Below, in pieces: positions 51,010 through 59,307 of a stretch of DNA of 64,000 nucleotides. The stretch lies in assembly GCA_965230015.1 (NCBI GenBank), contig CBDDKF010000009.1, positions 62,001 to 126,000 of the forward strand. The letters are read 5' to 3'. The DNA is from JABSQH01 sp965230015. Its GTDB lineage: Bacteria > Actinomycetota > Acidimicrobiia > Acidimicrobiales > Ilumatobacteraceae. Positions within the stretch are counted from its first letter, which is position 1. The number at the start of each line of letters is the position of its first letter. A program made the translations under genes and the position numbers. Below the pieces are notes generated by a model. That model was not told where the DNA came from and did not search any database. It was given only the letters and a program-made list of their open reading frames with translations.

Positions 51010-51599
51010 CAAGCCGCTAGATTTGCGCATCAGTGGCGGGACCCGGTGCCGTTCGAGGCGACTTGTAGGGCCGACACGGTCGCGGTAGCGCGGCTAGCCA
51101 TCTCTCGTTCACCTAAAGCGTTCCGGCTTGTTCCAGAGAACTCGTCGACCGGCTGTTTCACTTCGCTAACCCGTGCGCGCTGCAGCAACGGCGCCCGTTG
51201 TGTCAGCAAACAACATCGGTGGTGCTGCGCGAACAGCCCTGTGGGCAGTTCGCGCAGTGCAGGGGTCCGGCTATCGGTGCTGGTGCCGCCTCGGCGCAAC
51301 ACGCACCCACGCGTGAGCCAAGGCTGGTCTGTTGCGGACTCGACGTCGCATCTCATTCATCGCTGCGGGTGAGGAGGCGCCCGCAGCCAAGAGCACGCCA
51401 ACGAGCTAGTCGACCACCGCGGATCCAGATTGGCGTGACCCAGAACTCCTCGCTTGCCTCGACAGCCGGCCGTTGGAACGCAGATTGCCGGCGGGCCATA
51501 AGCGTACCCGTGCGTCAGAAGCGCCGCGAGCTGTTCCCGATCACGATGCTTCCGATCCCGCCGACCGAGGTTCACATCAGTGTTCGCTCATATCACGGA
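51010..51599. other. Gap of 590 bases between convergent exported-protein genes
   Basis: No gene supported. No clear terminator hairpin seen. Confidence 0.4.
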
Positions 51600-52040
51600 C
51601 TAGCAATCGAACGGAGAGGCTTGACGCTTGGTATCAAAGACGCCGTCCCTGGTGAACCAGTAGTTCGTTCCCACGAGGCTCGTCGTTCCCGCCACGAACG
51701 AGGTGGGCCCGTAGTTTGCATCGAGCGTCTGATCCTTCTGCCGAGGCGCATTCATTAGAACGCCGCTCTTGAACACTACGGCCTGCGCGCTCACGCTGTC
51801 GCAGTCTGCGGCTAGGCTCGATCCGGTCGCCCACCGGGCCTTGGCCGCCGCCGTGAAGATGAACATCCCATGGTGCACGTCGATCCCACAGTTGTAACCG
51901 CCACCCGTATAGCGATAGTCGCGCAACGTGCCACCTATCGGCAGACACTGCGCGTCAACAGATCCATTGGCGAGCGGAACCACCAACGCCGTTGCGAGTA
52001 GAGCCCCCCTAGCGATACGCCGCGCAAGCAACGACATCAT
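51600..52040 (-). CDS. Exported HG-K family protein, last gene of a sigma-factor operon
   Basis: 146 residues from ATG 52040, overlapping the upstream stop by four bases (ATGA). Signal peptide RGALLATALVVPLANGSVDA. The mature part has CGIDVHHGMFIFTAAAK (motif C-x5-HG-x8-K), a second Cys in LAADCDSVSAQ, LMNAPRQK (compare LVNGPTC and IVNGPRC in its relatives), and a closing Cys (SPFDC). Last of four coupled reverse-strand genes: ECF sigma, membrane anti-sigma-like protein, exported CM-module protein, this one. Its expression should therefore depend on that sigma factor. Confidence 0.78.
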   Translation of the reverse strand: MMSLLARRIARGALLATALVVPLANGSVDAQCLPIGGTLRDYRYTGGGYNCGIDVHHGMFIFTAAAKARWATGSSLAADCDSVSAQAVVFKSGVLMNAPRQKDQTLDANYGPTSFVAGTTSLVGTNYWFTRDGVFDTKRQASPFDC

Positions 52041-52747
52041 GGACGCTGCTCCTTGAGCGCCGTGAGTATCTCGCGATGAGCGTCGATGAACGCTGTCTCG
52101 TGCTCAACGATCACCGTACGGAGAGCGTCGTCCAGGTTGGCCTCCGCACGGCACTGCTCCTCTGCGTAGGGGCCGATTGAAGGCGGCACCGGCTTCGCAG
52201 CGAGACACTGGCGGTAGGCCGCCTCGACAACAGAGAGGCGCTGGTCGTTGGCGATCGCCGACTCCAACTCGGCGTGCTCGTCAGGGAGGAGATTGAGCGG
52301 ATGTGACCGGTCAGAGGCAAGGTCCTCGCACGCGACCTGTACGTCCTCGAGACCCAGCCGGTCGAACCCATCACCCCACCGATCGAGCGCATAGCGCTGC
52401 TGATCGATCGGTGCGAGACTGTCGAAGAACTCATTGTTGGGAGTGCGGGTCGGCATAGCAGCGAGATTGCCAGCGCCAGAAACTTCCTCGTACGTCTCGC
52501 TGCTGTAGAACCAGCCGCGTTCGTTCATGCATTCGCGGACACCACGCTGTCGCATGTCGAAGGCCCACGTCGATGCCTCGATAGGATCCGATGGCACGCC
52601 GAAGAACTCATCGAGCGGCAGCTGGTCCTCGACTGGAGCATCCGCCGCCACGGCCGTCGGTTGGGCGGCGGATGAGGTAGCTGCCGCTGTCGAAGCTCCC
52701 ACAAGTGCTCCTATTGCTATTGATAGCGTCGCTGTTGGTTTCCGCAT
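52037..52747 (-). CDS. Exported protein sharing a module with the anti-sigma-like protein
   Basis: 236 residues from ATG 52747 (GGAGGG ribosome site). Signal peptide TLSIAIGALVGASTAAATSSAAQ. The mature helical domain has RECMNERGWFY near residue 71, a Cys in VACEDLAS, RLSVVEAAYRQCLA, then EEQCRAEANLDDALR and HETAFIDAHREIL. The same order (ECMSRLGHAYL, NECRPEA, EFATAQSAYVECL, GCAATSGLNEQI, ALIRAHPEHF) occurs in the exported half of the anti-sigma-like protein upstream. CM-x3-G-x-Y modules are common in exported actinobacterial proteins of unknown role. Coupled to the HG-K gene downstream. Confidence 0.78.
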   Translation of the reverse strand: MRKPTATLSIAIGALVGASTAAATSSAAQPTAVAADAPVEDQLPLDEFFGVPSDPIEASTWAFDMRQRGVRECMNERGWFYSSETYEEVSGAGNLAAMPTRTPNNEFFDSLAPIDQQRYALDRWGDGFDRLGLEDVQVACEDLASDRSHPLNLLPDEHAELESAIANDQRLSVVEAAYRQCLAAKPVPPSIGPYAEEQCRAEANLDDALRTVIVEHETAFIDAHREILTALKEQRP

Positions 52748-52885
52748 GGTGGCGCCCTCCGCTGGTGGCCTGTGATGGCGGCGCGCTACTGCGCCCGACC
52801 ATGAAGAGTCCGTATCCGCCTTAATCCGCGACACAGCCCGACAGACCGTCCGATCCCGTGCCGGCAAACGAGTCCGGCGGCCGCT

Positions 52886-53779
52886 CTAAGGGCGTGGAAA
52901 CTGCTCGATGAAGTGCGCGAAGTGTTCTGGGTGGGCCCTAATCAACGCCGACTCCGCTCGCTCATCCGCCTCTGCGATCTGCTCGTTGAGCCCGCTCGTC
53001 GCAGCGCATCCGGAGATGCGCAACTCATCCGACGCACTGTCGTTACCTGCGCCATCAAGGCACTCAACGTATGCGCTTTGAGCGGTGGCGAACTCACTCG
53101 AGGCCTGCGCTTCCATGATCAACTCTTCGTACTCGCTCTCGTACGGCGCTATGGCACTTGTTCGCCTAGACGCTTCAGGTCGGCACTCGTTCGCAAGCAC
53201 CGTCTGTGATTCGCGTGACAGACCGACGTTTGGTTGACCTGGGTCCGATCGGACCGGTTCCTCGAAGGGAACGGCAAGGTAGGCGTGCCCAAGACGACTC
53301 ATGCACTCCTCAACAGCGGTCTCGACTGCGTCATGCGCCCACTCGGCGCGCTCGTCTGCATCCACCGGTGCGTCGAGCAAGCGCAGGATGGGCGTCCGGT
53401 CATCCGCCGCTCCAGCACGCGGAGGGATCAGCAACGACGCGCCAACGACGGAGGAGGGCGGAACCGTGCTTGCCGCAACGGTCGTCATGCCAGGAGCGCT
53501 TGTTGACGACGCCGCTGTCGAGAGCGTGCTGGCGGGTCGATCCCCCCCGCGCGATGGTAGCACCGCGGCGGCGACGATCGCCCCCAAGACGATAACCGCA
53601 GCTACAAGGCCGACGGCGAGGCGCGTTCGCGTGGCGGTTCCGCCAGGTTTGTCGGGCTCAAGCACGGCCGCTTTGGCTCGCACCTCATCGACCGTCACTG
53701 GCGAGCGATGCTCGTCGAGCGCGCGTGCCATCGCTTGAATCTTGCGGCGGAGTGGCTCTCGGTCAGTCACGGAATCCAT
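52886..53779 (-). CDS. Single-pass membrane protein, probable anti-sigma factor
   Basis: 297 residues from ATG 53779, overlapping the end of the sigma gene by 17 bases. Cytoplasmic part of about 55 residues (REPLRRKIQAMARALDEHR), membrane segment RLAVGLVAAVIVLGAIVAAAVL, Ser/Thr-rich linker, then an exported helical domain with the paired-Cys CM module (EECMSRLGHAYL to ALIRAHPEHF) shared with the exported protein at 52037. No H-x3-C-x2-C zinc site. The position directly after an ECF sigma gene and the topology are those of an anti-sigma factor. Confidence 0.75.
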   Translation of the reverse strand: MDSVTDREPLRRKIQAMARALDEHRSPVTVDEVRAKAAVLEPDKPGGTATRTRLAVGLVAAVIVLGAIVAAAVLPSRGGDRPASTLSTAASSTSAPGMTTVAASTVPPSSVVGASLLIPPRAGAADDRTPILRLLDAPVDADERAEWAHDAVETAVEECMSRLGHAYLAVPFEEPVRSDPGQPNVGLSRESQTVLANECRPEASRRTSAIAPYESEYEELIMEAQASSEFATAQSAYVECLDGAGNDSASDELRISGCAATSGLNEQIAEADERAESALIRAHPEHFAHFIEQFPRP

Positions 53780-54266
53780 CCAGATCTGTTCGCAGTCGAC
53801 GCTCGGCGCGGCGTAAGTGGCGATGCACTGTCGACGGTCGAACGCCCATTGTGGTCGCGGCATCCTGCTGACTCCAGCCGTAACCGTGAACAAGTACGAC
53901 AACTGCGCGCTGCTGCTCAGGGAGACCGGCAACGATGGGCCAGATATCCGAGAGGAACGGGCGCTCATCGGTAGCGATGTCCCGACCGGAGGGATCGAAG
54001 GTGTCAGCGCGTCGCCGGCGTATCGCACGGGCTGACGTCTGACCGACCCGATAGAGGTACCCGATCGGGTTCGACAGTCTCCGCACGCGATCCCAGTTCT
54101 GCCAGCCCCAACTCAGTGCGTCAACCGTCGCTTCCCGGCCGTCAGCGATCCCGTACGCAGCCACGAGGGCGCGGTAGAGCCTCGGCTCGGCCTCAGCGAA
54201 GAAGTCCTCGTAGTCCGCAGCAGCAGATGTCCTTGGCCTACCGGGCCGGTCGTCGGAACGATTCAC
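53763..54266 (-). CDS. ECF-type RNA polymerase sigma factor
   Basis: 167 residues from GTG 54266. Region 2: YEDFFAEAEPRLYRALVAAYGIADGREATVDALSWGWQNWDRVRRLSNPIGYLYRVGQTSAR. Region 4: IVAGLPEQQRAVVVLVHGYGWSQQDAATTMGVRPSTVHRHLRRAERRLRTDL. Typical of small actinobacterial ECF factors (RFF-x-AEP-RL start). Heads a four-gene reverse-strand operon with overlapping or close genes. Confidence 0.9.
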   Translation of the reverse strand: MNRSDDRPGRPRTSAAADYEDFFAEAEPRLYRALVAAYGIADGREATVDALSWGWQNWDRVRRLSNPIGYLYRVGQTSARAIRRRRADTFDPSGRDIATDERPFLSDIWPIVAGLPEQQRAVVVLVHGYGWSQQDAATTMGVRPSTVHRHLRRAERRLRTDLDGFRD

Positions 54267-54457
54267 CTACGGTCCCTGCTCCGGCGACGTGAAGTGGACG
54301 CGCCTAGAGATGCATACATCGCATCGCTTCAGGCCCATCCGCCTACCCAATCCACTCGACCACCCACCAATCCGGATGTTAAGCCCACTTCCGAGAAGTT
54401 TCCGGCTCCGACGTCGCGGATTCGGCCCCGGTCAAGCTCTAACCAGCAGGAGGAGCA

Positions 54458-54562
54458 ATGACCTCTATCCCCCGCAGTCACACCAACGCAACCCGCTCGC
54501 CGCACCGGGCCAGGCCGGCCGCGCTCGATTCTCACGCCAACACGGCCATAGGCGATCAATGA
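54458..54562 (+). CDS. 34-residue leader open frame coupled to the next gene
   Basis: ATG 54458 with a very strong ribosome site AGGAGGAG (54448-54455). Reads MTSIPRSHTNATRSPHRAR to a TGA at 54560-54562 that overlaps the ATG of the next gene (ATGA). The next gene has no good ribosome site of its own, so its translation probably depends on this leader. Alternatively the two are one gene with a frame break. Confidence 0.5.
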   Translation: MTSIPRSHTNATRSPHRARPAALDSHANTAIGDQ

Positions 54563-54909
54563 GGTCGCGTCGCCGGGTCGGCCGACACCTCGCAAAATGC
54601 CGGCGCGAAGTCGAGTGGTGGCGTCACCGCCCCGGTGAGACTTCCCACCTTGAGACAGCGCATTCACTTAGCGTGGAAGAGACTATAGAGGCGTACCTAC
54701 GGATGACCCGCAACGGCGACCTCCCGCCTCAGCCGCCTTGCGGCCGTCCCGGGGACTCAGCCCTCGAGTCGGCGTTCGTTGCGGTCGTTCGTCGCTACAG
54801 CCAACGACACCGCATTGACACCGAAACATGGATCGAGTTTGGAGTGAGCCAGCGCGTGCTGCGCCGCGCCGGTCTCCGGCCGACGAGAGTGCGATCACGC
54901 CGCCATTAG
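54559..54909 (+). CDS. Small basic protein with RYSxR-xID-xETW C-terminal domain
   Basis: 116 residues from ATG 54559. Arg-rich start RSRRRVGRHLAKCRREVEWW, then LSVEETIEAYLRMTRNGDLPPQ, and the C-terminal FVAVVRRYSQRHRIDTETWIEFGVSQRVLRRAGL shared with the gene at 43797 (RYSERNGIDFETWREAGISVDILKRA). The two proteins differ in their N-terminal halves. DNA binding is plausible from charge. Divergent from the ECF sigma operon across about 190 bases. Confidence 0.7.
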   Translation: MRSRRRVGRHLAKCRREVEWWRHRPGETSHLETAHSLSVEETIEAYLRMTRNGDLPPQPPCGRPGDSALESAFVAVVRRYSQRHRIDTETWIEFGVSQRVLRRAGLRPTRVRSRRH

Positions 54910-55358
54910 AACAGTCGCGATTCCCGCTCTCTGCGCCTTAATCGGCCCACCGCCAAGTCCATTGCTGCGATGCCGTCGAGACGGGTTGGACATGCGGGGA
55001 ACTCACTGCTCACGGCCTCACCGGAATGGCAACAGGTGCTCCGAACATTCGTGTCCACCTACCGAACGCCAGACACGACCGGCAGCCACTAACACAGTCA
55101 CCGCAGACATCTCCGCACACACCCGCGAACGCCAACGCTGCGAACACGAGCGAGCGCGCCGGCGGAGGCCGGGGTGCCGATGTGCGTGCTCCGTAGCTGT
55201 CGCTGCTGATGCAGCAACGACCTCGATGAGATGCAAGGTGTCGCCGGTTCGCGACTGACGGCTAGACCGCACATGCCGCGCCCTCGACGTACTGCTGCGC
55301 CTGGGACAGAAACCGTTGGACGGTTATCCGTCGTGGTGTGCGAGCGTGCCACCCACCA
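54910..55358. other. Gap of about 450 bases
   Basis: No gene supported. Confidence 0.4.
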
Positions 55359-55850
55359 ATGGAGTTCGAGATTCGCAGAGCCGTGATGGGCGACGCTGTC
55401 GGAGTTGCAAGGCTGAACAGCGCAGTTCAGCGACTGCACTTTGAACAACGTCCTGACTGGTTCAAGCCTCCAAACCCGGACTCCTTCCTGCCGGCCGTAG
55501 AGGAGTGGTTGTCGGTCGAGTCGACAGCGGTGTTCGTTGCCGAGATCCAACGTGGGGTCCTCATCGGTTATGCCGCTGCGATGCGTCGCGATCGTGCTGA
55601 TCATCCATTGGTTCACGAGGCTGCGGTGGTGGAGCTCGACCAGCTCGTTGTGACGCCAGACGGGAGTTGGGAGATCGCTCTGTCTGGCCGTGCTTGATTG
55701 GGCTCGACAGCGACGCATCGACCGGGTGGAGCTCGGCACGTGGCACTTCAACGATGCTGCCAACACGCTGTTTGAAGGACTTGGGTTACTCCGGCTCAAC
55801 GGCGAATGTCGCGCTTGGTTGTCGATCAATGATCGGCAGCCGTCCGCTTG
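55359..55850 (+). pseudogene. GNAT acetyltransferase broken by a frame shift
   Basis: Frame 1 from ATG 55359 has the GNAT start FEIRRAVMGDAVGVARLNSAVQ, FVAEIQRGVLIGYAAAM and AAVVELDQLVVTPD (strand 4). At about 55655-55662 the protein continues in another frame with GVGRSLCLAVLDWARQRR (acetyl-CoA motif G-x-G-x2-L) and VELGTWHFNDAANTLFEGLGL. Together this is a standard GNAT domain of about 160 residues with a few bases lost between strand 4 and the cofactor loop. The second frame stays open past the natural end. Substrate unknown. Confidence 0.72.
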
Positions 55851-56298
55851 GACCGCCTGTCGGTCGCTGCGCCGTGGTCCAGAACCTCAAAGGCAACTGG
55901 AGCGCCGCCCTGCTGCACGAGCATTCCCACACGATCCATGGCTAGCGCAGGAGCTCATCAAACTCGACAGTGCCAGCGAAGGTTACGCCGTCAGCAGCGA
56001 CTCCCGCTCGGTTCGCAGGGTCGAGTTCGAGCGGTGCAGCTCACCGCGCGCTGGGCATCGTACGCGAGCTGTGGGATCGCGTGCAGTGTGCGAGAAACCG
56101 TTGTGGCGTCGCGAGCGACCCTGGGCACGTCGGCGTTCGAGGATGCGAATGGATTGCGCACGCCGCGCGATCGCTTCGATCGTGAGCGGTGACGCAAGCT
56201 TGAAGGTCGTCTTGCAAGTCGGTCTTCGCAGCGATCTGGCGATCACACTGCAGAACTGACGAATTCGACAGTGCTTGGCAGATCTGATGGAGGATCTT
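55851..56298. other. Gap of about 450 bases
   Basis: No gene supported; the GNAT second frame remains open here without family features. Confidence 0.4.
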
Positions 56299-57387
56299 TC
56301 AGAAGCTGCATCCGTTGGGTGGCAACTTGGCGGGGTCGATGCCGCGTCCGTCGTGTACCAGTGCGGTGAGGAGTTGTTGTGGACAGCGGCGTACGCCGCC
56401 GGTGGTGCGGATCTCGAGGTGGAGGTGGGGTGTGCCGGATCGGCCGGTGTTGCCACTGGTGATGAGGAGTGTTCCGGCTTCGATTCGGGCGCCGTGGGTG
56501 ACGTGGAGGTCGCTCCCGTGGCAGTAGGTCCATCTGGTGTTGTCGGTGTCGTCGACGATGGTGACGCCGATGCCGCAGGTGGAGCAGCCGTTGTGTCCGC
56601 GTTCGGTGCAGCCTTGGTCCCACCAGTTGTGTGGCCAGGCTGAGACGTTGGTGACGGTGCCGCCTCTGATGGCGTAGATCGGTACGCCGGTGGGGATGAT
56701 CCAGTCCCATGCCGGGTAGGTGTGGTGGGGGTCGTCGAGTTGATCGATCGTTTCGAGGAGCAGCGATCGGGGCCCGGGGAGCGCCCACCCGCCTGGAAGC
56801 GTGTCCCCGCTCGGTCCGCCAGTGCAGGTGAGTGCGGTGTCGGCCGGCTCGATGGTGGACGGTTGTGCGACATCAGTGCTGGTGGGGAATGACGGGTCGG
56901 CGGGGCCGAGTTCGGTGTACTTGTCGAGCCATCGTTGCTGGTATTGGCGGGGAGTGAGGGTGTTGCCTGCTTGTGGTGCGGGTATCTGGTCCCAGCTTGT
57001 GCTGCTACGTGGTGGCAGGTGGCCGAGGTACCAGACCACGGGTACTACGTCGATGGTGTTGTGTTCGTCGAGGATGGCACCGACGAGTTCGGTTGCTTTG
57101 GCGTCTTGGATGTCGGGAGGGGCGTCGGCTGCGGTGGGGTAGCCGGCGTAGCGGTCCCATGTGCTGTTGATGAACTGGTACGCCCCGGATGCGGTGGAGC
57201 CTGCGGCTTGGGCGCGGTAGTCGCCGCCGGACTCGAGTGCTCGGATCGTGGCGAGGATCTGCTCGATCGACGCAACGTTGGGTGCGCAGGCGAGGAGTGG
57301 GGGAGGGTCGCCGCCGGCGAGCAGAACGGGGATGGTTGCGACGCTTCCAAGGAGCGCGAGCGGTGCAGCGGCGAGCAGAGCTTTCAC
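56299..57387 (-). CDS. Exported transglycosylase-like / M23 peptidase two-domain cell-wall hydrolase
   Basis: 362 residues from GTG 57387 (AGGAGG just upstream). Signal peptide LLAAAPLALLGSVATIPVLLAGG. Residues about 35-150 form a lysozyme-like domain (ILATIRALESGGDYRAQAAGSTASGAYQFINSTWDRYAGY, catalytic Glu in ALESGGD). Residues about 205-355 form an M23 (LytM-type) endopeptidase: YPAWDWIIPTGVPIYAIRGGTV (the usual HxxxD replaced by AWDW), TYCHGSDLHVTHGARI, HLHLEIRTTGG (H-x-H). Such two-headed enzymes open the wall for conjugation, phage-like particles or cell separation. The first metal His is changed to Pro/Ala context, so peptidase activity is uncertain. Confidence 0.88.
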   Translation of the reverse strand: MKALLAAAPLALLGSVATIPVLLAGGDPPPLLACAPNVASIEQILATIRALESGGDYRAQAAGSTASGAYQFINSTWDRYAGYPTAADAPPDIQDAKATELVGAILDEHNTIDVVPVVWYLGHLPPRSSTSWDQIPAPQAGNTLTPRQYQQRWLDKYTELGPADPSFPTSTDVAQPSTIEPADTALTCTGGPSGDTLPGGWALPGPRSLLLETIDQLDDPHHTYPAWDWIIPTGVPIYAIRGGTVTNVSAWPHNWWDQGCTERGHNGCSTCGIGVTIVDDTDNTRWTYCHGSDLHVTHGARIEAGTLLITSGNTGRSGTPHLHLEIRTTGGVRRCPQQLLTALVHDGRGIDPAKLPPNGCSF

Positions 57388-57801
57388 ACTCCTCCTGCTC
57401 CACCCTCAGGCGGCATGGTCGACACCGATCAAGGATCGGAACGCGTGAGGTGTGTTGGGGGTGGGTTGGTGGTTGCAGGAGGTCGATGTCGACCACTCGA
57501 CTTTCGCGGCGCAGCCGGAGGAGCGATGATCGACCGACACCGACGAAGCAGAACGACCCGACTCGTCGCGGCGGCGATGCCGGATCTGCCCAGACCGGGG
57601 CAGAACCCTTGCGGGCGTCGGCTGCGAGCCTCTCGCAGGGGGCTGGCTTGCCTTGCGATCTCTGAGGTTGCTCTTGGCGCGCCTAGCGAGGCGTTGCGGG
57701 ACTACAGCCACGACCTCGATCGCGCTCCCGAGCCGAACGCACGGGTCAAGGCTGAGGGGCGCGTCACGTTGCCGCTCCGGTTCAACTCACGGATCACAGT
57801 C
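57388..57801. other. Gap of about 415 bases
   Basis: No gene supported between the cell-wall hydrolase and the GtrA-like gene. Confidence 0.4.
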
Positions 57802-58284
57802 TCAGCGGTGCGACCCTTGCCCGTGTGTGTACCCGATCTCGTTTCGAACTCCGGGCTGATCACCTCGTGTGGATCGCTTGATGACGACGTCGATGAGTCG
57901 ATATCGGAGGAGCCAGACGAGGGTGTACACGGTGAGCGGAGCTACTCCGAGGACCCAGGTGGGCGGACCAGCGAGCTCGAGTTGAGCGACGGCGAGCGAG
58001 GCGAGCGCCACGTTCGAGAGCGTGAAGAGCCAATACGGGAGGATCTCACCGCGTATTGAGGCGCCGCCCGGCTCCTCCCACGCCCAGCACCGATACGCAA
58101 GATATGTGGGAACGGCCAGCGCACTTGCACTCGCGGCGTTGGCTGCCCACGCTGGCCACTCGGTAGCGGTCAGGATCGCAAGGTACGCGGTGAAGTTGGC
58201 GGGCGTGGCGACGGCGGTCACTACGGCGTAGCGGCGAAACGGGCGATTGCGCTGCTCGTCGCCACGGTTGGTCTTGTCGGTCAT
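57802..58284 (-). CDS. GtrA-like four-helix membrane protein
   Basis: 160 residues. RYAVVTAVATPANFTAYLAIL, WAANAASASALAVPTYLAYRCWAW, YWLFTLSNVALASLAVAQLEL and WVLGVAPLTVYTLVWLLRYRL are four membrane helices in the order of the GtrA/DPMS family (R-x-Y-x-V at the start, RYRLIDVVIKR at the end: -FxxxRxWVF-like after helix 2). GtrA proteins help move lipid-linked sugars across the membrane for wall or O-antigen decoration. No glycosyltransferase is adjacent. Confidence 0.8.
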   Translation of the reverse strand: MTDKTNRGDEQRNRPFRRYAVVTAVATPANFTAYLAILTATEWPAWAANAASASALAVPTYLAYRCWAWEEPGGASIRGEILPYWLFTLSNVALASLAVAQLELAGPPTWVLGVAPLTVYTLVWLLRYRLIDVVIKRSTRGDQPGVRNEIGYTHGQGSHR

Positions 58285-58313
58285 TGTGTGCTCCTGTCGA
58301 TCCGAAGGCGTCG

Positions 58314-58346
58314 GTCGGGGTGGGCGCCCTTTGCGCCCACCCCGAC
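58314..58346 (-). terminator. Perfect 14-bp terminator hairpin
   Basis: Stem GTCGGGGTGGGCGC / GCGCCCACCCCGAC with loop CCTTT, 10 bases beyond the stop of the papain-like gene (58356) and upstream of the GtrA-like start. Confidence 0.85.
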
Positions 58347-58355
58347 GCAGTCAGG

Positions 58356-59210
58356 TCACTGATTGGGGTTCGGGTTGGGGTTCATGTCGCCTCCTTCCTG
58401 TTGGTGTCCGTTGACGAACCGAGCGGCCCGCGTGGAGCTGCCGAGGTCGAAGAGAAACGTCGCGTGTCCGCCCTGCTCCACACCCCTGAACTCCCAGAAG
58501 TTCCCTACCCACAGGTCGTTCGGGCTGGTCATCACGCGAACGACCTCCGGATCTACGAGCTGACACGGCACGGGACCGGCGCGCAGGTCGGTCATGGTCG
58601 GCATCGCACGCCAGAGAGGCACGCGAGGCTTGCGGGGCCACCTCGACGCCGGCCGGCAGCACGGAGCGGCGGCGCTGAGCGCCAAATCGATGAAGCCCGA
58701 GCAGGTCAGAGCATCGTTGTTCGAGCGTTGTGCGATACGCCGTGCGGGGCCAGCGGCGGAGCGGATGATCCTCGATTCCATGAACGCGGGCAGAGTTCCA
58801 CGGAGGAGGGCGATCGTCTCGAGGAACGCACAGGCGTCCCACGCGTACCGGAGTGACCGTTGCTCAGCGCAGCGAGTAGCGAAGGCGACCACGTCGGATC
58901 GACACCTCCGGCACATTCGCGGGCGGGCGAACCCGGCAATTCGATACGCCGCCTGGAACTCGTCGAAGGAACGAGACAGTACGCCTCGAGGCCCGAGTTC
59001 GACGGTTGCGAGTCCGCTCGGTCCCTCGAGCGTCAGGGCCGAATGAGTAATGGGGTCCTTCGAGATGTTTGCAACCGGCTGAGTGCTGTTGAGACGGTTT
59101 CCGAAGATCACGTCTCCGGCCTCGACCTTCGGTAGACGTGCTGTGTGATTGACCCGGAGCGTGACTCCCGTGAACGGGCGAGACGTCGAGATCGTCGAAC
59201 ATGAGGCCAT
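58356..59210 (-). CDS. Permuted papain-like (YiiX/C92-type) hydrolase
   Basis: About 284 residues from ATG 59210 (an ATG at 59300 is only 8 bases from the divergent kinase start and less likely). LPKVEAGDVIFGN, then His in DPITHSALTLEG, VELGPRGVLSR, and far downstream Cys in LTCSGFIDLAL: the His-before-Cys order of permuted NlpC/P60 families such as YiiX (C92), which act on lipids or peptides. A CxxC pair (RMCRRCRS) sits between them. The end is a short NPNPNPN run before Gln and stop. No signal peptide. Divergent from a two-component system that may control it. Confidence 0.65.
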   Translation of the reverse strand: MASCSTISTSRPFTGVTLRVNHTARLPKVEAGDVIFGNRLNSTQPVANISKDPITHSALTLEGPSGLATVELGPRGVLSRSFDEFQAAYRIAGFARPRMCRRCRSDVVAFATRCAEQRSLRYAWDACAFLETIALLRGTLPAFMESRIIRSAAGPARRIAQRSNNDALTCSGFIDLALSAAAPCCRPASRWPRKPRVPLWRAMPTMTDLRAGPVPCQLVDPEVVRVMTSPNDLWVGNFWEFRGVEQGGHATFLFDLGSSTRAARFVNGHQQEGGDMNPNPNPNQ

Positions 59211-59307
59211 GTCGGCATCGTGAGGATCTCGATCGACAAACGGGGTGACGCGCGTACCCCACCTTGGGAGGATGGGGTGAGCTGCTCTCTCTGCGATCAT
59301 CGTCGGA

